Positions 19,268 to 28,270 of a stretch of DNA of 64,000 nt are shown here, one piece after another (position 1 is the first letter of the stretch; every line of letters starts with the position of its first letter). The position numbers and the translations under genes were made by a program. The notes under the pieces were generated by a model. It saw only the letters and a list, made by a program, of their open reading frames with translations. It searched no databases and had not been told where the DNA came from. Source of the DNA: Chlorobaculum parvum NCIB 8327 (GTDB lineage Bacteria > Bacteroidota > Chlorobiia > Chlorobiales > Chlorobiaceae); the NCBI RefSeq assembly GCF_000020505.1, contig NC_011027.1, positions 1,906,001 to 1,970,000 on the forward strand. Reading direction: 5' to 3'.

Positions 19268-20650
19268 ATGCAAGTCAAATTCGGAACCGACGGTTGGCGG
19301 GCAATTATAGCCAAAGAATACACTTACGACAATCTCAAACTGGCGGCCCTCGCTTCCGGCGCCTACTTCCTCTCGCACCCAGACAAGTCAAATGGCGTTT
19401 GCGTCGGGTACGATACCCGCTTCATGTCGAAAGAGTTTGCACAATACACTGCCGAAGTGCTCTCGTCGATGGGCCTGAAGGTCTTTCTGGCCGACAGCTT
19501 CGTTTCAACTCCAGCCGTGTCGCTCTACACGAGGGACAAGCGACTTGCCGGCGGCGTCATGATCACCGCATCGCACAACCCGCCACAATACAACGGCTTC
19601 AAGATCAAGGCATCGTTCGGCGGTCCGGCCAATCCGGAGGTTATCGACCAGATCGAACAGAACCTGCTCACGGTTGACCCGCAGGCGGATGTAACCCCTG
19701 CACCGAATCTGATCGCCATGACTGACATCAAGTCGTACTACGTCAGCTATCTCAAATCGAAACTCGACCTGAAAATCATCCGGAACTCAGGCCTTAAAAT
19801 CGCCCATAACGGCATGTTTGGCGCCGGTCAGGATATGATCACCCGGCTGCTCGACGAGTCGATGGTCAACTGTTACCACTGTTCGATCAACCCCGGCTTC
19901 AACGGCATCAATCCCGAGCCGATTCCGAAGTACATCGGTGACTTCGTGGAGTTTTTCAAGGAGGTCGAAACCGACGTAGCCATCGTCAATGACGGCGATG
20001 CCGACCGCGTGGGCATGCTCGATGAGAAGGGCGAATTCGTCGATTCTCACAAACTATTCGCCATCATCCTGAAATATCTGGTCGAGCAAAAGGGCCAGCG
20101 CGGTGAGGTGGCCAAAACCTTCGCCCTGACCGATGTTATCGACAAACTCTGCCAGAAGCACGACCTGAAGATGCACCTGCTGCCGGTCGGCTTCAAGCAT
20201 GTCAGCCGCCTCATGACCACCAACGACATCCTTATCGGCGGCGAAGAGTCGGGCGGCATTGGCATCACCTCCTTCCTGCCCGAGCGCGACGGCGTATACA
20301 TCGGCCTATTGATTCTCGAAATCATGGCGCTCCGCCAGAAAACACTCACCGGCCTGGTCGAAGAGCTGTATGATGAATTCGGATTTTTCAGCTACAACCG
20401 TCTGGACCTGCATGTGGCTGAAGAGAAGAAAAACGCCATCATCTCCGCAGCAACTGGAGGCAAACTGAAAAGCATCGCTGGATACGCGGTAACGGGCTTC
20501 AATGATCTGGACGGCTACAAATACCATTTCGAAGGCGGATGGCTGCTGATCAGACCGTCGGGCACCGAACCGATCCTCAGAATCTATTGTGAAGCCGACT
20601 CCACCGAAAAAGTGGAAAAAGTGCTCGCGTTCGCATCAAAACTCTCTTAA
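19268..20650 (+). CDS. phosphoglucomutase/phosphomannomutase family protein
   Basis: A 460-residue alpha-D-phosphohexomutase. Seen: FGTDGWRAII at the start, the phosphoserine loop TASHNPPQYNG at about residues 98-108, the metal-binding DGDADRVG at about 238-245, the sugar-binding GGEESGG at about 322-328 and the phosphate-binding RPSGTEPILRIY near the C-terminus. The residues do not let me choose between glucose and mannose phosphates; the FGTDGWR start is typical of a phosphoglucomutase-like clade. Divergent from lpxB with a 111-base gap. A second mutase, glmM, lies at 40.2 kb. Confidence 0.9.
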   Translation: MQVKFGTDGWRAIIAKEYTYDNLKLAALASGAYFLSHPDKSNGVCVGYDTRFMSKEFAQYTAEVLSSMGLKVFLADSFVSTPAVSLYTRDKRLAGGVMITASHNPPQYNGFKIKASFGGPANPEVIDQIEQNLLTVDPQADVTPAPNLIAMTDIKSYYVSYLKSKLDLKIIRNSGLKIAHNGMFGAGQDMITRLLDESMVNCYHCSINPGFNGINPEPIPKYIGDFVEFFKEVETDVAIVNDGDADRVGMLDEKGEFVDSHKLFAIILKYLVEQKGQRGEVAKTFALTDVIDKLCQKHDLKMHLLPVGFKHVSRLMTTNDILIGGEESGGIGITSFLPERDGVYIGLLILEIMALRQKTLTGLVEELYDEFGFFSYNRLDLHVAEEKKNAIISAATGGKLKSIAGYAVTGFNDLDGYKYHFEGGWLLIRPSGTEPILRIYCEADSTEKVEKVLAFASKLS

Positions 20651-20719
20651 AAGGCGCAAGAGCAGCGAGAGTTTAACGTCATATAAAAACGTCAGGTTTG
20701 TTTCGTACATTTGACAACA

Positions 20720-20756
20720 CGCTGAGGCATCCGATGATTTTACGGATGCTTCAGCG
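20720..20756 (+). promoter_or_regulatory. hairpin just before the ECF sigma gene
   Basis: A 14-bp stem with one mismatch, CGCTGAGGCATCCG (20720-20733) / CGGATGCTTCAGCG (20743-20756), ends 8 bases before the sigma-factor start. A TTGACA hexamer sits at 20711-20716. No T-run follows, so it could be a stop for the upstream mutase gene, an RNA structure covering the start of the sigma gene, or an operator. Confidence 0.4.
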
Positions 20757-20764
20757 CCAGGCCG

Positions 20765-21379
20765 GTGGCAGCTCCATCGACCTCAAAGCAATTTTCGAGG
20801 CGCATTAACAGTTATCACTTGGAGCAGACGGCCAACACATCCCGGGAACGCTTTTTCAGCGATCTTGTCGCCGAACATCAGGAGATGGTCATCAATACCT
20901 GTTACCGGTTCGTCTTCAATCGGGAAGATGCCGAAGATCTGGCTCAGGAAGTCTTTATCGAAGTTAACCGCTCGCTTGACAAGTTTCGGGAAGAGTCGAA
21001 ACTATCCACCTGGATTTACCGAATTGCCGTTACCAAATCGCTCGATCACCTTCGCCGCCAGAAGCGCAAAAAGCGTTTCAGTTCGCTGAAACGAATTATC
21101 GGCATCGATGATCCGGCCGAATCGCTTCCAGCTCCCGGCAGTGACAATCCCGCCGATGTGCTCGTCGGCAATGAACGGGCCGACAAGCTCCGGAATGCGC
21201 TCGATTCGCTTCCGGATAATCAGAAAACGGCGTTCCTCCTGAGCAAGTATGACGGCTACGGCAATCAGGAGATCGCCGACATTCTCCAGACTACCGTACC
21301 GGCAGTGGAATCACTGATTCACCGGGCGAAAAAAAATCTTCAGACCCGCCTGGAAAAGGAATTCCGGTCGGAACAATAA
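20765..21379 (+). CDS. ECF-family RNA polymerase sigma factor
   Basis: A 204-residue sigma-70 family factor of the extracytoplasmic type. Seen: region 2 at about residues 35-95 ([16 protein letters not shown], then [19 protein letters not shown]) and region 4 at about 140-195 ([14 protein letters not shown], a helix-turn-helix [19 protein letters not shown] and HRAKKNLQ). No region 3. The start is GTG at 20765; the real start could lie further in because the first 20 residues are not conserved. The next three genes on the strand encode membrane or periplasmic proteins, which suggests an envelope-stress module. Confidence 0.92.
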   Translation: MAAPSTSKQFSRRINSYHLEQTANTSRERFFSDLVAEHQEMVINTCYRFVFNREDAEDLAQEVFIEVNRSLDKFREESKLSTWIYRIAVTKSLDHLRRQKRKKRFSSLKRIIGIDDPAESLPAPGSDNPADVLVGNERADKLRNALDSLPDNQKTAFLLSKYDGYGNQEIADILQTTVPAVESLIHRAKKNLQTRLEKEFRSEQ

Positions 21380-21476
21380 CGGACACGTCCTGCGGCGGGA
21401 AACAGAAGCAAGAGAAAGCATACAAGATTTTGCAAACGTTGACGTCGAATAGCATGAAATGAAACGGAGCAGAACC

Positions 21477-21827
21477 ATGAACAGAAAAGAACAAATCGAA
21501 GCGGAAGTCTCGAAGACGCTGGAACTGCTGGACAGGATTCCGCAGGTGGAGGCAAGCGCCCGATTCAGAGCGCAGCTGATGCAGCGCATTGATTCAATGG
21601 AGCCTGCAAGCCGTGGCGGCATAACGGCAAACGCCGCATTCAGCCCGAAAGTGGCTTTTCTGACCCTGCTGCTCATGCTGAATATCGCATCGGGCATGCT
21701 CCTGTTCATGAACGAAGCACCTCAGCCTGCCACAAGCAGTTCGAGTACTCTTGCAGACAGCTTCAGCGAAGACTATGGAAGCCCGGCGCTCTCCTATTAC
21801 GACGACCAATCGGCACTAGGCCGCTGA
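21477..21827 (+). CDS. small single-pass membrane protein, possible anti-sigma factor
   Basis: A 116-residue protein: a charged cytosolic N-terminal half rich in Glu and Arg (about residues 1-55), one membrane segment (about 62-80, LTLLLMLNIASGMLLFM) and a Ser/Tyr/Asp-rich outer tail. This cytosol-membrane-periplasm layout and its place straight after an ECF sigma gene suggest an anti-sigma factor, but no zinc-binding HxxxCxxC motif is present and I recognise no family. The ATG at 21477 is chosen over 21459 because GGAG lies at the right distance upstream. Confidence 0.7.
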   Translation: MNRKEQIEAEVSKTLELLDRIPQVEASARFRAQLMQRIDSMEPASRGGITANAAFSPKVAFLTLLLMLNIASGMLLFMNEAPQPATSSSSTLADSFSEDYGSPALSYYDDQSALGR

Positions 21828-21931
21828 ACGAACAGGAAAAGGCGATCAGGAATAGTAGCGGAAGACGTTCTCCAGTCATCTCCTGAAAGCCTTTTCTGAG
21901 ACGATGTTTTCTAATTTTTTTATGGACACCG

Positions 21932-22483
21932 ATGGATTTTCTCTCTTCAAAGCGCTTCATCACCACCTCGCTGGTTATCCTTGTCATCCTGAACCTTACC
22001 TTGATGGGGGTCATCTGGTGGCAGAATTTCGTCTCCAGCAGCTATCAGACTGTTGAGGTCACCCGTTATTACAGCGGCGGCAGGTCGCCCCGCGTCGAGC
22101 TCAACCTCACCGAACAGCAGAAAACCGAGTTCATGAAGCTCCGGCAGGAGCATTTCCGCAAAACCATGCCGGCCGTCCGCAAAATCGTGGAGCTGAAAAA
22201 GGCGCTGATTTCCGAGTCGGTCAAGCCAACGCCTGACAAACAGAAGCTTGCAGCTCTTGCCGACAGCATTGGGCAGCGCCAGGCCTGGATTGAAAACAAT
22301 CTGGCAAACCATTTCCATGAACTGGCTGAACTCTGCACCCCGTCACAGCGCGATTCGCTGGAAAAAATGCTCGGCAACATCTACCATCTACGGTACCAGA
22401 AAATGTCTTCATGGCGACAGAGACATTCTCATGACGATCCTCGGGAAATGAAGCCATTTGGCCCACCGCCACAAAACCCTTAA
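21932..22483 (+). CDS. Spy/CpxP-like periplasmic heavy-metal-sensor family protein
   Basis: A 183-residue protein with an N-terminal membrane anchor (about residues 9-29) and an all-helical periplasmic domain. The stretch LNLTEQQKTEFMKLRQEHF (about 66-84) and the later CTPSQRDSLEKML (about 143-155) form two LTxxQ-like motifs, the mark of the Spy/CpxP/ZraP/CnrR superfamily of periplasmic chaperones and metal sensors. Tail rich in His and Pro (RQRHSHDD). In CnrR-type systems such a protein holds an ECF sigma/anti-sigma pair in check, which fits its position here (inference). Confidence 0.8.
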   Translation: MDFLSSKRFITTSLVILVILNLTLMGVIWWQNFVSSSYQTVEVTRYYSGGRSPRVELNLTEQQKTEFMKLRQEHFRKTMPAVRKIVELKKALISESVKPTPDKQKLAALADSIGQRQAWIENNLANHFHELAELCTPSQRDSLEKMLGNIYHLRYQKMSSWRQRHSHDDPREMKPFGPPPQNP

Positions 22484-22503
22484 CGCAGCAACCGGACACC
22501 ATC

Positions 22504-23340
22504 ATGACCAGCAAAGCTTTTAAATGGAGAGCCTTTGTCAGCGTAAGCCTCACGCTCAGCTTCATTGTCATGACGCTCTCGGGTATCATACTCTACCTTT
22601 CGCCTCCCGGCCGGGTAGCGAACTGGACTGACTGGAACATTCTCGGCCTGACCAAAAAAGGGTGGGAAAATCAGCATGTGGTTTTCGCCGCGGCTTTCAT
22701 CATCCTGTCGATTTTTCATCTTTTTGTGCTCAACTGGAAGGCCTTCTTTACCTACCTGAAAAGTAAGGCAAGCAAGGGATTGAGCCACCCGGCGGAGCTT
22801 GCAGCCTCGCTGATGCTCTTCGTGCTGTTCGGCGTCGGAACTCTCTGGCATTGGCCGCCATTCGAGCAGCTCATCGCGTTTGGCGACAAGCTTTCAGCTT
22901 CCTGGGAATACAAATCCGGAGGCCCGCCGGTGCCCCATGCCGAAACGATGCCGCTTGACGAACTTGCCGCCCTGCCGCAGGTCGGCACACCGGCAGAGCA
23001 GATGGTCGAAAAGCTCCGTAACGCTGGTTTGAAGGTGCAAAGCACCAGCCAGACGCTGCAAGAGATTGCCGAGAACAACGGCATGGAGGTGCAGAAACTG
23101 TACGGAATCATCATGGAAGGCAAGCCGTCAGGAGGACTCCCCGGAAGCGGATGGGGCCGAAAAACCCTCAGCGAAGCAGCCGAAACCATCGGCGTCACAC
23201 CGCTGGCGCTGCAACAGGCACTGAAGCAGCAGGGCATCGAAGCCTCATCGGAGGAAACCATCCGTGATATCGCCACCAGCAACGGCATCGAGCCGTCGGA
23301 ACTGGTCGACAGAATTGGCCGGATGGCAGAAAAACGGTAA
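22504..23340 (+). CDS. DUF4405-like membrane protein with C-terminal helical repeats
   Basis: A 278-residue protein. The first half has four membrane segments (about residues 10-32, 57-77, 97-115 and a short one) with histidines H58, H72 and H116 placed as in cytochrome-b-like DUF4405 domains; haem binding is possible but not shown. The second half contains four short helix-turn-helix-like repeats at about 149-176, 184-206, 221-243 and 252-274 (TLQEIAENNGMEVQKLYGII, TLSEAAETIGVTPLALQQAL, TIRDIATSNGIEPSELVDRI). It starts 20 bases after the Spy-like gene and closes the sigma-factor module. Confidence 0.8.
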   Translation: MTSKAFKWRAFVSVSLTLSFIVMTLSGIILYLSPPGRVANWTDWNILGLTKKGWENQHVVFAAAFIILSIFHLFVLNWKAFFTYLKSKASKGLSHPAELAASLMLFVLFGVGTLWHWPPFEQLIAFGDKLSASWEYKSGGPPVPHAETMPLDELAALPQVGTPAEQMVEKLRNAGLKVQSTSQTLQEIAENNGMEVQKLYGIIMEGKPSGGLPGSGWGRKTLSEAAETIGVTPLALQQALKQQGIEASSEETIRDIATSNGIEPSELVDRIGRMAEKR

Positions 23341-23352
23341 CAGCAAGCGCGC

Positions 23353-24168
23353 TCAACGCCGGGGACGGCAGAGCGCGCCATACAGCTCCGGTCGCCGGTC
23401 GGCGAAGATATCATTGAACTCATTGAAGCTCTTGTCGCGGCAGATTCGGGGATCGATCTCCGACACCATCACCCGATCACCATCCGCTTCGGCAAGCGCA
23501 ACCGCTTCTCCCCACGGATCATAGACCGCTGAACACCCCTTGAACAGCAACGTCTCCTCACCTCTCGTTTCAGTACCACAACGGTTCGCCACAGCTACGT
23601 AGACCTTGTTCTCGATGGCACGGGCAGGCATCACCTTTCTCCAGGCATCGGTCACCAGATTCGACGGGCAGGCGATCAGGTCGGCCCCATCAAGCGCCAG
23701 CACGCGGCTCACTTCGGGAAAGCGCCAGTCGTAGCAGAGCATGATGCCGATGGAGAGATCGAGCCGCTCGTCGCGAATAACCGGAAAGCCGGTATCGCCG
23801 GGTTCGAACACGAACCGCTCCTTGTAAAACAGATGCGACTTGCGATAGATGAGCGGCGCTGAACCATCGGGACGAAAAACAAACACCGAATTGTAGAAGC
23901 GATCACCCGCATTTTCAGCTATGCCCGCCACAATAATTGCCCGCTTTTCAGCCGCAAGCCTGCTGAAAAAGCTACTGGCCCGGCCATCCGGCGCTTCGGC
24001 ATAAGGCACAAGCTGCTCCCGGGACACAAAGAAATAGCCGCTGGTGCACAGCTCGGGCAGCACAACCACATCAGCCTGTATCGGCTCAAGTAATCTGCCG
24101 ATCGCTTCGAGATTCGCCTCGGGCTCGCCGAGCCGGGGCGTGAACTGAACCGTAGCCAGACGAATCAT
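23353..24168 (-). CDS. carbon-nitrogen hydrolase (nitrilase superfamily)
   Basis: A 271-residue amidase or nitrilase-fold enzyme. The catalytic triad is visible: E39 in [12 protein letters not shown]110 in [11 protein letters not shown] and C145 in [12 protein letters not shown]. These match amidase-type branches (aliphatic amidase/carbamoylputrescine/omega-amidase-like) and not true nitrilases; the substrate is unknown. Its ATG overlaps the stop of the flippase gene upstream (ATGA), so the two are translationally linked. Convergent with the DUF4405 gene with only 12 bases between. Confidence 0.9.
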   Translation of the reverse strand: MIRLATVQFTPRLGEPEANLEAIGRLLEPIQADVVVLPELCTSGYFFVSREQLVPYAEAPDGRASSFFSRLAAEKRAIIVAGIAENAGDRFYNSVFVFRPDGSAPLIYRKSHLFYKERFVFEPGDTGFPVIRDERLDLSIGIMLCYDWRFPEVSRVLALDGADLIACPSNLVTDAWRKVMPARAIENKVYVAVANRCGTETRGEETLLFKGCSAVYDPWGEAVALAEADGDRVMVSEIDPRICRDKSFNEFNDIFADRRPELYGALCRPRR

Positions 24169-25706
24169 GAGCGGCCACCTCCGGATGAACCAAATCTTGC
24201 CCGCACCATCCGGGCGACAGACATGGCCTCGCTCCTGAAAATCAGAACGCCGAGGCCAAGATAGCAGAGCACGATGAACAGCTTCACCACGAGCGCCAAA
24301 GAGCCCGGAAAGCCGAAACCTTCAAGCCAGAGCAAGACATCACCCTGATACCCGGCAAACAGTAGTCCCGCGCCAAGCAGCAGGGCAAGGCGGCCCCAGT
24401 CATAGCGCACGGGATAGACCCGGAGAGAATAGTAGATCATGAAAAGGCTCATCACCATCGTACCAGCAAGGATAGCGATAGCCGCGCCATCCATGCCGCT
24501 CACCGGAATCAGGAGCCAGCAGGAAACGGTTGTCACCGCCGCACCGGCGAAGGTCACGATGGGCAGATATTTGGTATTGCCCGTAATCAGCAGTCCGGCG
24601 GAGAGGTTGGTCGAAATCATATCGAACACGTAGCTGAAAAAAATCCAGGGCAGAATCGACAGGCCGATCCAGTAATTCGGAGGCAGGAGATACAACCGAC
24701 CACCGTAGTGGTAGTGGACGATGTCGGGCACGAACACCGTGGCCGCGACGGCCAGCACAATCGAAGCGATCACCGATAAATTGAGCACCTGGCGGAACAG
24801 GCGCTTCGCCTCGGGGTCGTCAGCATGTTGCAGGAAAAAGGGCTGCCAGGCGAACCGGAACACCTGAACCACAAGCTGCAGCACAACCCCGAACGCCGCA
24901 ACGCGCCCGTAAATACCCACCACATCCTCCGCCTGAAAGCCATGGCCATAGAGCCGCGTTACGTCTGACTGCGGAATGCGGACAAGCAGGTTGCGGTCGA
25001 TCAGATGAATGAGCAGGCCGGCAATACCCGTCGGAACGTAGGGTAAGCCGATACGCAGCATCTCCTTGAGAATACCCGATGAAAACACCGGCTTCAGGCT
25101 CCGCAGTACCGGCAGAAGCATCAGCAAACTAACCGCCGAACCGAACGCCTGCGCAATGAACACGCCGTGCAACCCCGCATTAAGCGACAGAATCAGCACG
25201 AACGCGCTGGCCACCACCGCCACAACCCCGACGATGCGCGCCAAGGCGAACTGCACGGCCTTGCGCTTCAAGCGCAGCTCGGCAAACGGCACCACAAGCA
25301 TCGTATCAATCCAGAGGATCAGCGCCGCGTAACGCACGAAAATCCCATCGCGCGCAGCAAGCCCGAGCATCGTGGCGATCGGCCCAGCAAACAGCGCAAT
25401 CAGGAGCGCGAACACCGTCGAGGTGACCAGCAGGCTCACCAGAGCTGTCGAAAAATAGCGCCGCTCGTCCTCGTTACGCTTGATCGCGTCGGAAGCGACT
25501 TTCAGGTACGAGGTTTCGAGACCATACGCGAAAATGACGTTCGCCAAGGCGATGTTCGCGTAGATCACCGCCTGGATGCCATTATCGAAGGTGGAGAGCT
25601 TGTTGGCGTAAAGCGGAACGAGAATGTAGTTCAGACTGCGAGCCAGAATAGTGCTCGACCCGTAAATGACCGTGTCCTTGGCAAGAAGCTTGAGCTTGGA
25701 GAACAT
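24165..25706 (-). CDS. polysaccharide/lipid flippase (MATE/MVF-like, Wzx type)
   Basis: A 513-residue integral membrane protein with about 14 hydrophobic segments and the N-terminal pattern [20 protein letters not shown] typical of oligosaccharide flippases. The family carries lipid-linked sugar units across the inner membrane for O-antigen, capsule or exopolysaccharide. No sugar-transferase genes are adjacent, so the substrate is open. It shares a 4-base overlap with the downstream hydrolase gene and lies 24 bases after a small membrane protein gene on the same strand. Confidence 0.87.
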   Translation of the reverse strand: MFSKLKLLAKDTVIYGSSTILARSLNYILVPLYANKLSTFDNGIQAVIYANIALANVIFAYGLETSYLKVASDAIKRNEDERRYFSTALVSLLVTSTVFALLIALFAGPIATMLGLAARDGIFVRYAALILWIDTMLVVPFAELRLKRKAVQFALARIVGVVAVVASAFVLILSLNAGLHGVFIAQAFGSAVSLLMLLPVLRSLKPVFSSGILKEMLRIGLPYVPTGIAGLLIHLIDRNLLVRIPQSDVTRLYGHGFQAEDVVGIYGRVAAFGVVLQLVVQVFRFAWQPFFLQHADDPEAKRLFRQVLNLSVIASIVLAVAATVFVPDIVHYHYGGRLYLLPPNYWIGLSILPWIFFSYVFDMISTNLSAGLLITGNTKYLPIVTFAGAAVTTVSCWLLIPVSGMDGAAIAILAGTMVMSLFMIYYSLRVYPVRYDWGRLALLLGAGLLFAGYQGDVLLWLEGFGFPGSLALVVKLFIVLCYLGLGVLIFRSEAMSVARMVRARFGSSGGGRS

Positions 25707-25730
25707 CCGTTGAGGGTCCCGAAAAGTGGA

Positions 25731-26081
25731 TCAGTCGTTCTTCTGGGTTTGAGGCCCGGTCGAACCGTTGGTGGCGGCAGCCTGCTCTTTCTGCTTCTTG
25801 ACAGCATCCATATCGACCTGGAACTTGCCGTCTTTCTGGACAACGGGAATCTTGGAGATCACCTCACGCAGATGCTTCTGCGCTTCGGCCTGCTGCTGTT
25901 TGAGATCTTCAAGTTCTTTTCCGGACAGACCGACCGGATTGTCCTTGTCGATCAGACCATCCTTGAACGTCTCGATCTGGAGATTCTGCTCCTCCTTCAT
26001 ATGATTGACGAAGCGGGCGAGAAAATAGACCAGCATAAAAAAGACAGACAATGCAAAACCGAGAAGAAGAATCCAGCTCAT
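25731..26081 (-). CDS. small membrane-anchored coiled-coil protein of unknown function
   Basis: A 116-residue protein with one N-terminal membrane segment (about residues 4-25), then a charged, probably coiled-coil region (LSGKELEDLKQQQAEAQKHL) and a low-complexity Ala/Gln/Thr tail. I recognise no family. It precedes the flippase gene on the same strand with a 24-base gap, so it may belong to the same envelope operon. Bases 26082-26330 upstream hold only the divergent promoter area and a short hairpin near 26172. Confidence 0.65.
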   Translation of the reverse strand: MSWILLLGFALSVFFMLVYFLARFVNHMKEEQNLQIETFKDGLIDKDNPVGLSGKELEDLKQQQAEAQKHLREVISKIPVVQKDGKFQVDMDAVKKQKEQAAATNGSTGPQTQKND

Positions 26082-26330
26082 AATGAGAACAGCTTGTAAT
26101 TAGCGACAGGTTATGGTTGGTATGAACATCGAAAAGCGCACCGCATCGTCAATCGGAGAACCGATTCTGCAGTGAACACCCCGGCGTGTTCATCCGGTGT
26201 TTGAAAATAACATGAATTTTCCTGATAATGAATCTTTCAATTTCGAGCGTCCTCAAAAAGGCGTTTCTCAACAGTGTTCTGAGCCCGGCAGCAGCCAGCC
26301 CATTGCACCGCCGAACCCAACACGAGCATC

Positions 26331-27302
26331 ATGAGTGAACCAAGGTCAACGGTACAGGAAGGAAAAACGATTCTTCTGCAGGAGGCTGAAGCCCTACGCG
26401 CAATGAGCGAGCGGCTTGACGAAAGCTTTGCAAAAGCGGTCGACCTGATGCTTGAGAGCAAGGGCAAAATCATCATTTCGGGCATGGGCAAATCGGGCAT
26501 CATCGGCCAGAAGATCGCCGCCACGCTCTCTTCCACCGGTACGACGGCAGTGTTCATGCACCCCGCTGAAGCGGCCCACGGCGACCTCGGCGTGGTCTGT
26601 GAAGGCGACACGATCATCTGCCTCTCCAAAAGCGGCATGACCGAAGAGCTGAACTTCATCATCCCGGCGCTCAGGGAACGCAATGCCACCATCATCGCCT
26701 TCACCGGCAACACCCGCTCGTACCTGGCCATGAACGCCCACGTTGTGCTCGACACCGGCGTCGAACAGGAAGCCTGCCCGTACGACCTCGCGCCGACCAC
26801 CTCGACCACCGCCATGCTCGCAATGGGCGACGCGCTGGCGATCTGCTTGATGAAAAAGAAGAACTTCACCGACCTGGAGTTCGCCCTCACCCATCCCAAG
26901 GGTTCACTCGGAAAGCAATTGACCATGCGGGTCGGCGACGTCATGGCCACCGGAGACGCACTCCCGTTAGTTTCGGAGGATGCGACGGTCTCAGACCTCA
27001 TCCTCGAAATCACCTCCAAACGCTACGGCGTCAGCGGCGTAGTGGATGCGGAGGGAAAGCTGATCGGTATCTTCACCGACGGCGACCTGCGGCGTCTGGT
27101 GCAGACCGGCGAATCGTTCCTCGACAAGACAGCGGCGGAAGTCATGACCCCCAACCCGAAAACCGTCTCAGCCGAATTAATGGCCAAAAAGTGCCTTGAA
27201 CTCCTCGAAACCTGGCGAATCACCCAACTCATGGTCTGCGATGAAGAGCAACGCCCGGTGGGAATCGTGCACATCCACGATCTGGTGACGCTGGGGTTGT
27301 AA
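26331..27302 (+). CDS. kdsD: arabinose-5-phosphate isomerase (KdsD/KpsF)
   Basis: A 323-residue enzyme converting ribulose 5-phosphate to arabinose 5-phosphate, the first step towards the KDO sugar of lipopolysaccharide. Seen: an N-terminal SIS domain (GKIIISGMGKSGIIGQKIAATL at about residues 43-64, then HPAEAAHGDLGVV and CLSKSGMTEE) and two C-terminal CBS domains (about 205-320, with DVMATGDALPLV and VMTPNPKTVS). The length and order match KdsD/KpsF/GutQ. Works with lpxB and the other lipopolysaccharide genes in the window. Confidence 0.95.
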   Translation: MSEPRSTVQEGKTILLQEAEALRAMSERLDESFAKAVDLMLESKGKIIISGMGKSGIIGQKIAATLSSTGTTAVFMHPAEAAHGDLGVVCEGDTIICLSKSGMTEELNFIIPALRERNATIIAFTGNTRSYLAMNAHVVLDTGVEQEACPYDLAPTTSTTAMLAMGDALAICLMKKKNFTDLEFALTHPKGSLGKQLTMRVGDVMATGDALPLVSEDATVSDLILEITSKRYGVSGVVDAEGKLIGIFTDGDLRRLVQTGESFLDKTAAEVMTPNPKTVSAELMAKKCLELLETWRITQLMVCDEEQRPVGIVHIHDLVTLGL

Positions 27303-27471
27303 GGGGAAGAAGTGGAACGGAAAAGGACAGCAAGCTTACTATCATACTCCCCGTCTGCCCTTGCAATACTTGGCGTCCAATTTGCCTGTGTTGCAACGAA
27401 ACAACATTTTAGTCGATCGAGAAAACCTCACCACATAAAGCCCTCTCAGCAAGAACAACTTTGAAGCTCTG

Positions 27472-28221
27472 TTAAAGCTCTGCTGCACGCGCACTTGAAA
27501 TCACCTCGACTTCAAACCTCTCTGAAATTTTCTTGATATTGTCCGGAAAAAACACAGATGAACAACCGGCATTTTGGCCACGATCATCTGTACAAAAAAG
27601 ATGAATCCCCATGGAGTAACATGCTGCTATGGAATCGCCATCTGACCACTCTGCAATAGCTTTTATAAATGCGTTACGTTTATTTTCTGGAATTTGTAAC
27701 GTTCCATCAGACAAACCGAACTCTTGTTTAAAACGACTGTATTTTGATTGCCCTCCTCCCATTTTTTCTATAAATTTTACACACTCACTGAACAGTTCGG
27801 CACGCCGCCAAAATCCACCATTTTCATCAAACTGCACGTACATATCTTTCGGAATTTCGTTTGTCCTTACTGTTCCAAATCGATTCATATGTATAACCTT
27901 AAAACCTAATCTCTGTGCGAGAGCAAGTTTGGAAATTAATACTTCTGGCAAACCAGGATGCAGTTCATTGTTTGGCGAAATACTAAATTCTGTACATACT
28001 CTATTATCAACAGACTGTGTATCTTTAAACTCGAACTTCGGCTTGTATGTTTTAAAAAAACCTGCTCGATGCATTTTTGGGATCTGCTCAAGTGAAATGG
28101 CCGCCTCACAAATAAACGGAACAAGCAAATTTCCTCGAATCTTCATATTTATCGTTCGATACGGCTCTGCCTCCGAATCGACTACCTTTTCCCAAACGTT
28201 TGAATCAAAAACGATTTTCAT
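27472..28221 (-). CDS. PIN-like nuclease domain protein, AT-rich
   Basis: A 249-residue protein of no named family that I can recognise. Seen: MKIVFDSNVWEKVV at the start, with D6 placed like the first PIN-domain aspartate; an acidic helix around E39/E45; and late acidic motifs DGDSIAA and LFCTDDRGQNAG placed like the second and third metal-binding acids. That supports a metal-dependent ribonuclease fold (inference), larger than a usual VapC toxin of about 130 residues. Base composition is clearly AT-rich: 27721-27780 has 19 G/C of 60, while 26521-26580 in kdsD has 40 of 60, which suggests recent transfer. A wrecked nucleotidyltransferase gene lies directly upstream. Confidence 0.7.
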   Translation of the reverse strand: MKIVFDSNVWEKVVDSEAEPYRTINMKIRGNLLVPFICEAAISLEQIPKMHRAGFFKTYKPKFEFKDTQSVDNRVCTEFSISPNNELHPGLPEVLISKLALAQRLGFKVIHMNRFGTVRTNEIPKDMYVQFDENGGFWRRAELFSECVKFIEKMGGGQSKYSRFKQEFGLSDGTLQIPENKRNAFIKAIAEWSDGDSIAACYSMGIHLFCTDDRGQNAGCSSVFFPDNIKKISERFEVEVISSARAAEL

Positions 28222-28270
28222 AAACTTCCCTAAAAATTATTTTTGCAATAAATTATCTGGCCGTTTTTTT

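Noticed and set aside
20711-20739. TTGACA with ATGATT as a sigma-70 promoter before the sigma gene
   Set aside because: The -35 box is perfect but the -10 box is very poor and lies inside a strong hairpin; I kept only the hairpin.
26170-26193. Short hairpin TGAACACC/CGTGTTCA upstream of kdsD
   Set aside because: Too short and without T-run or conservation evidence to call a terminator or operator.
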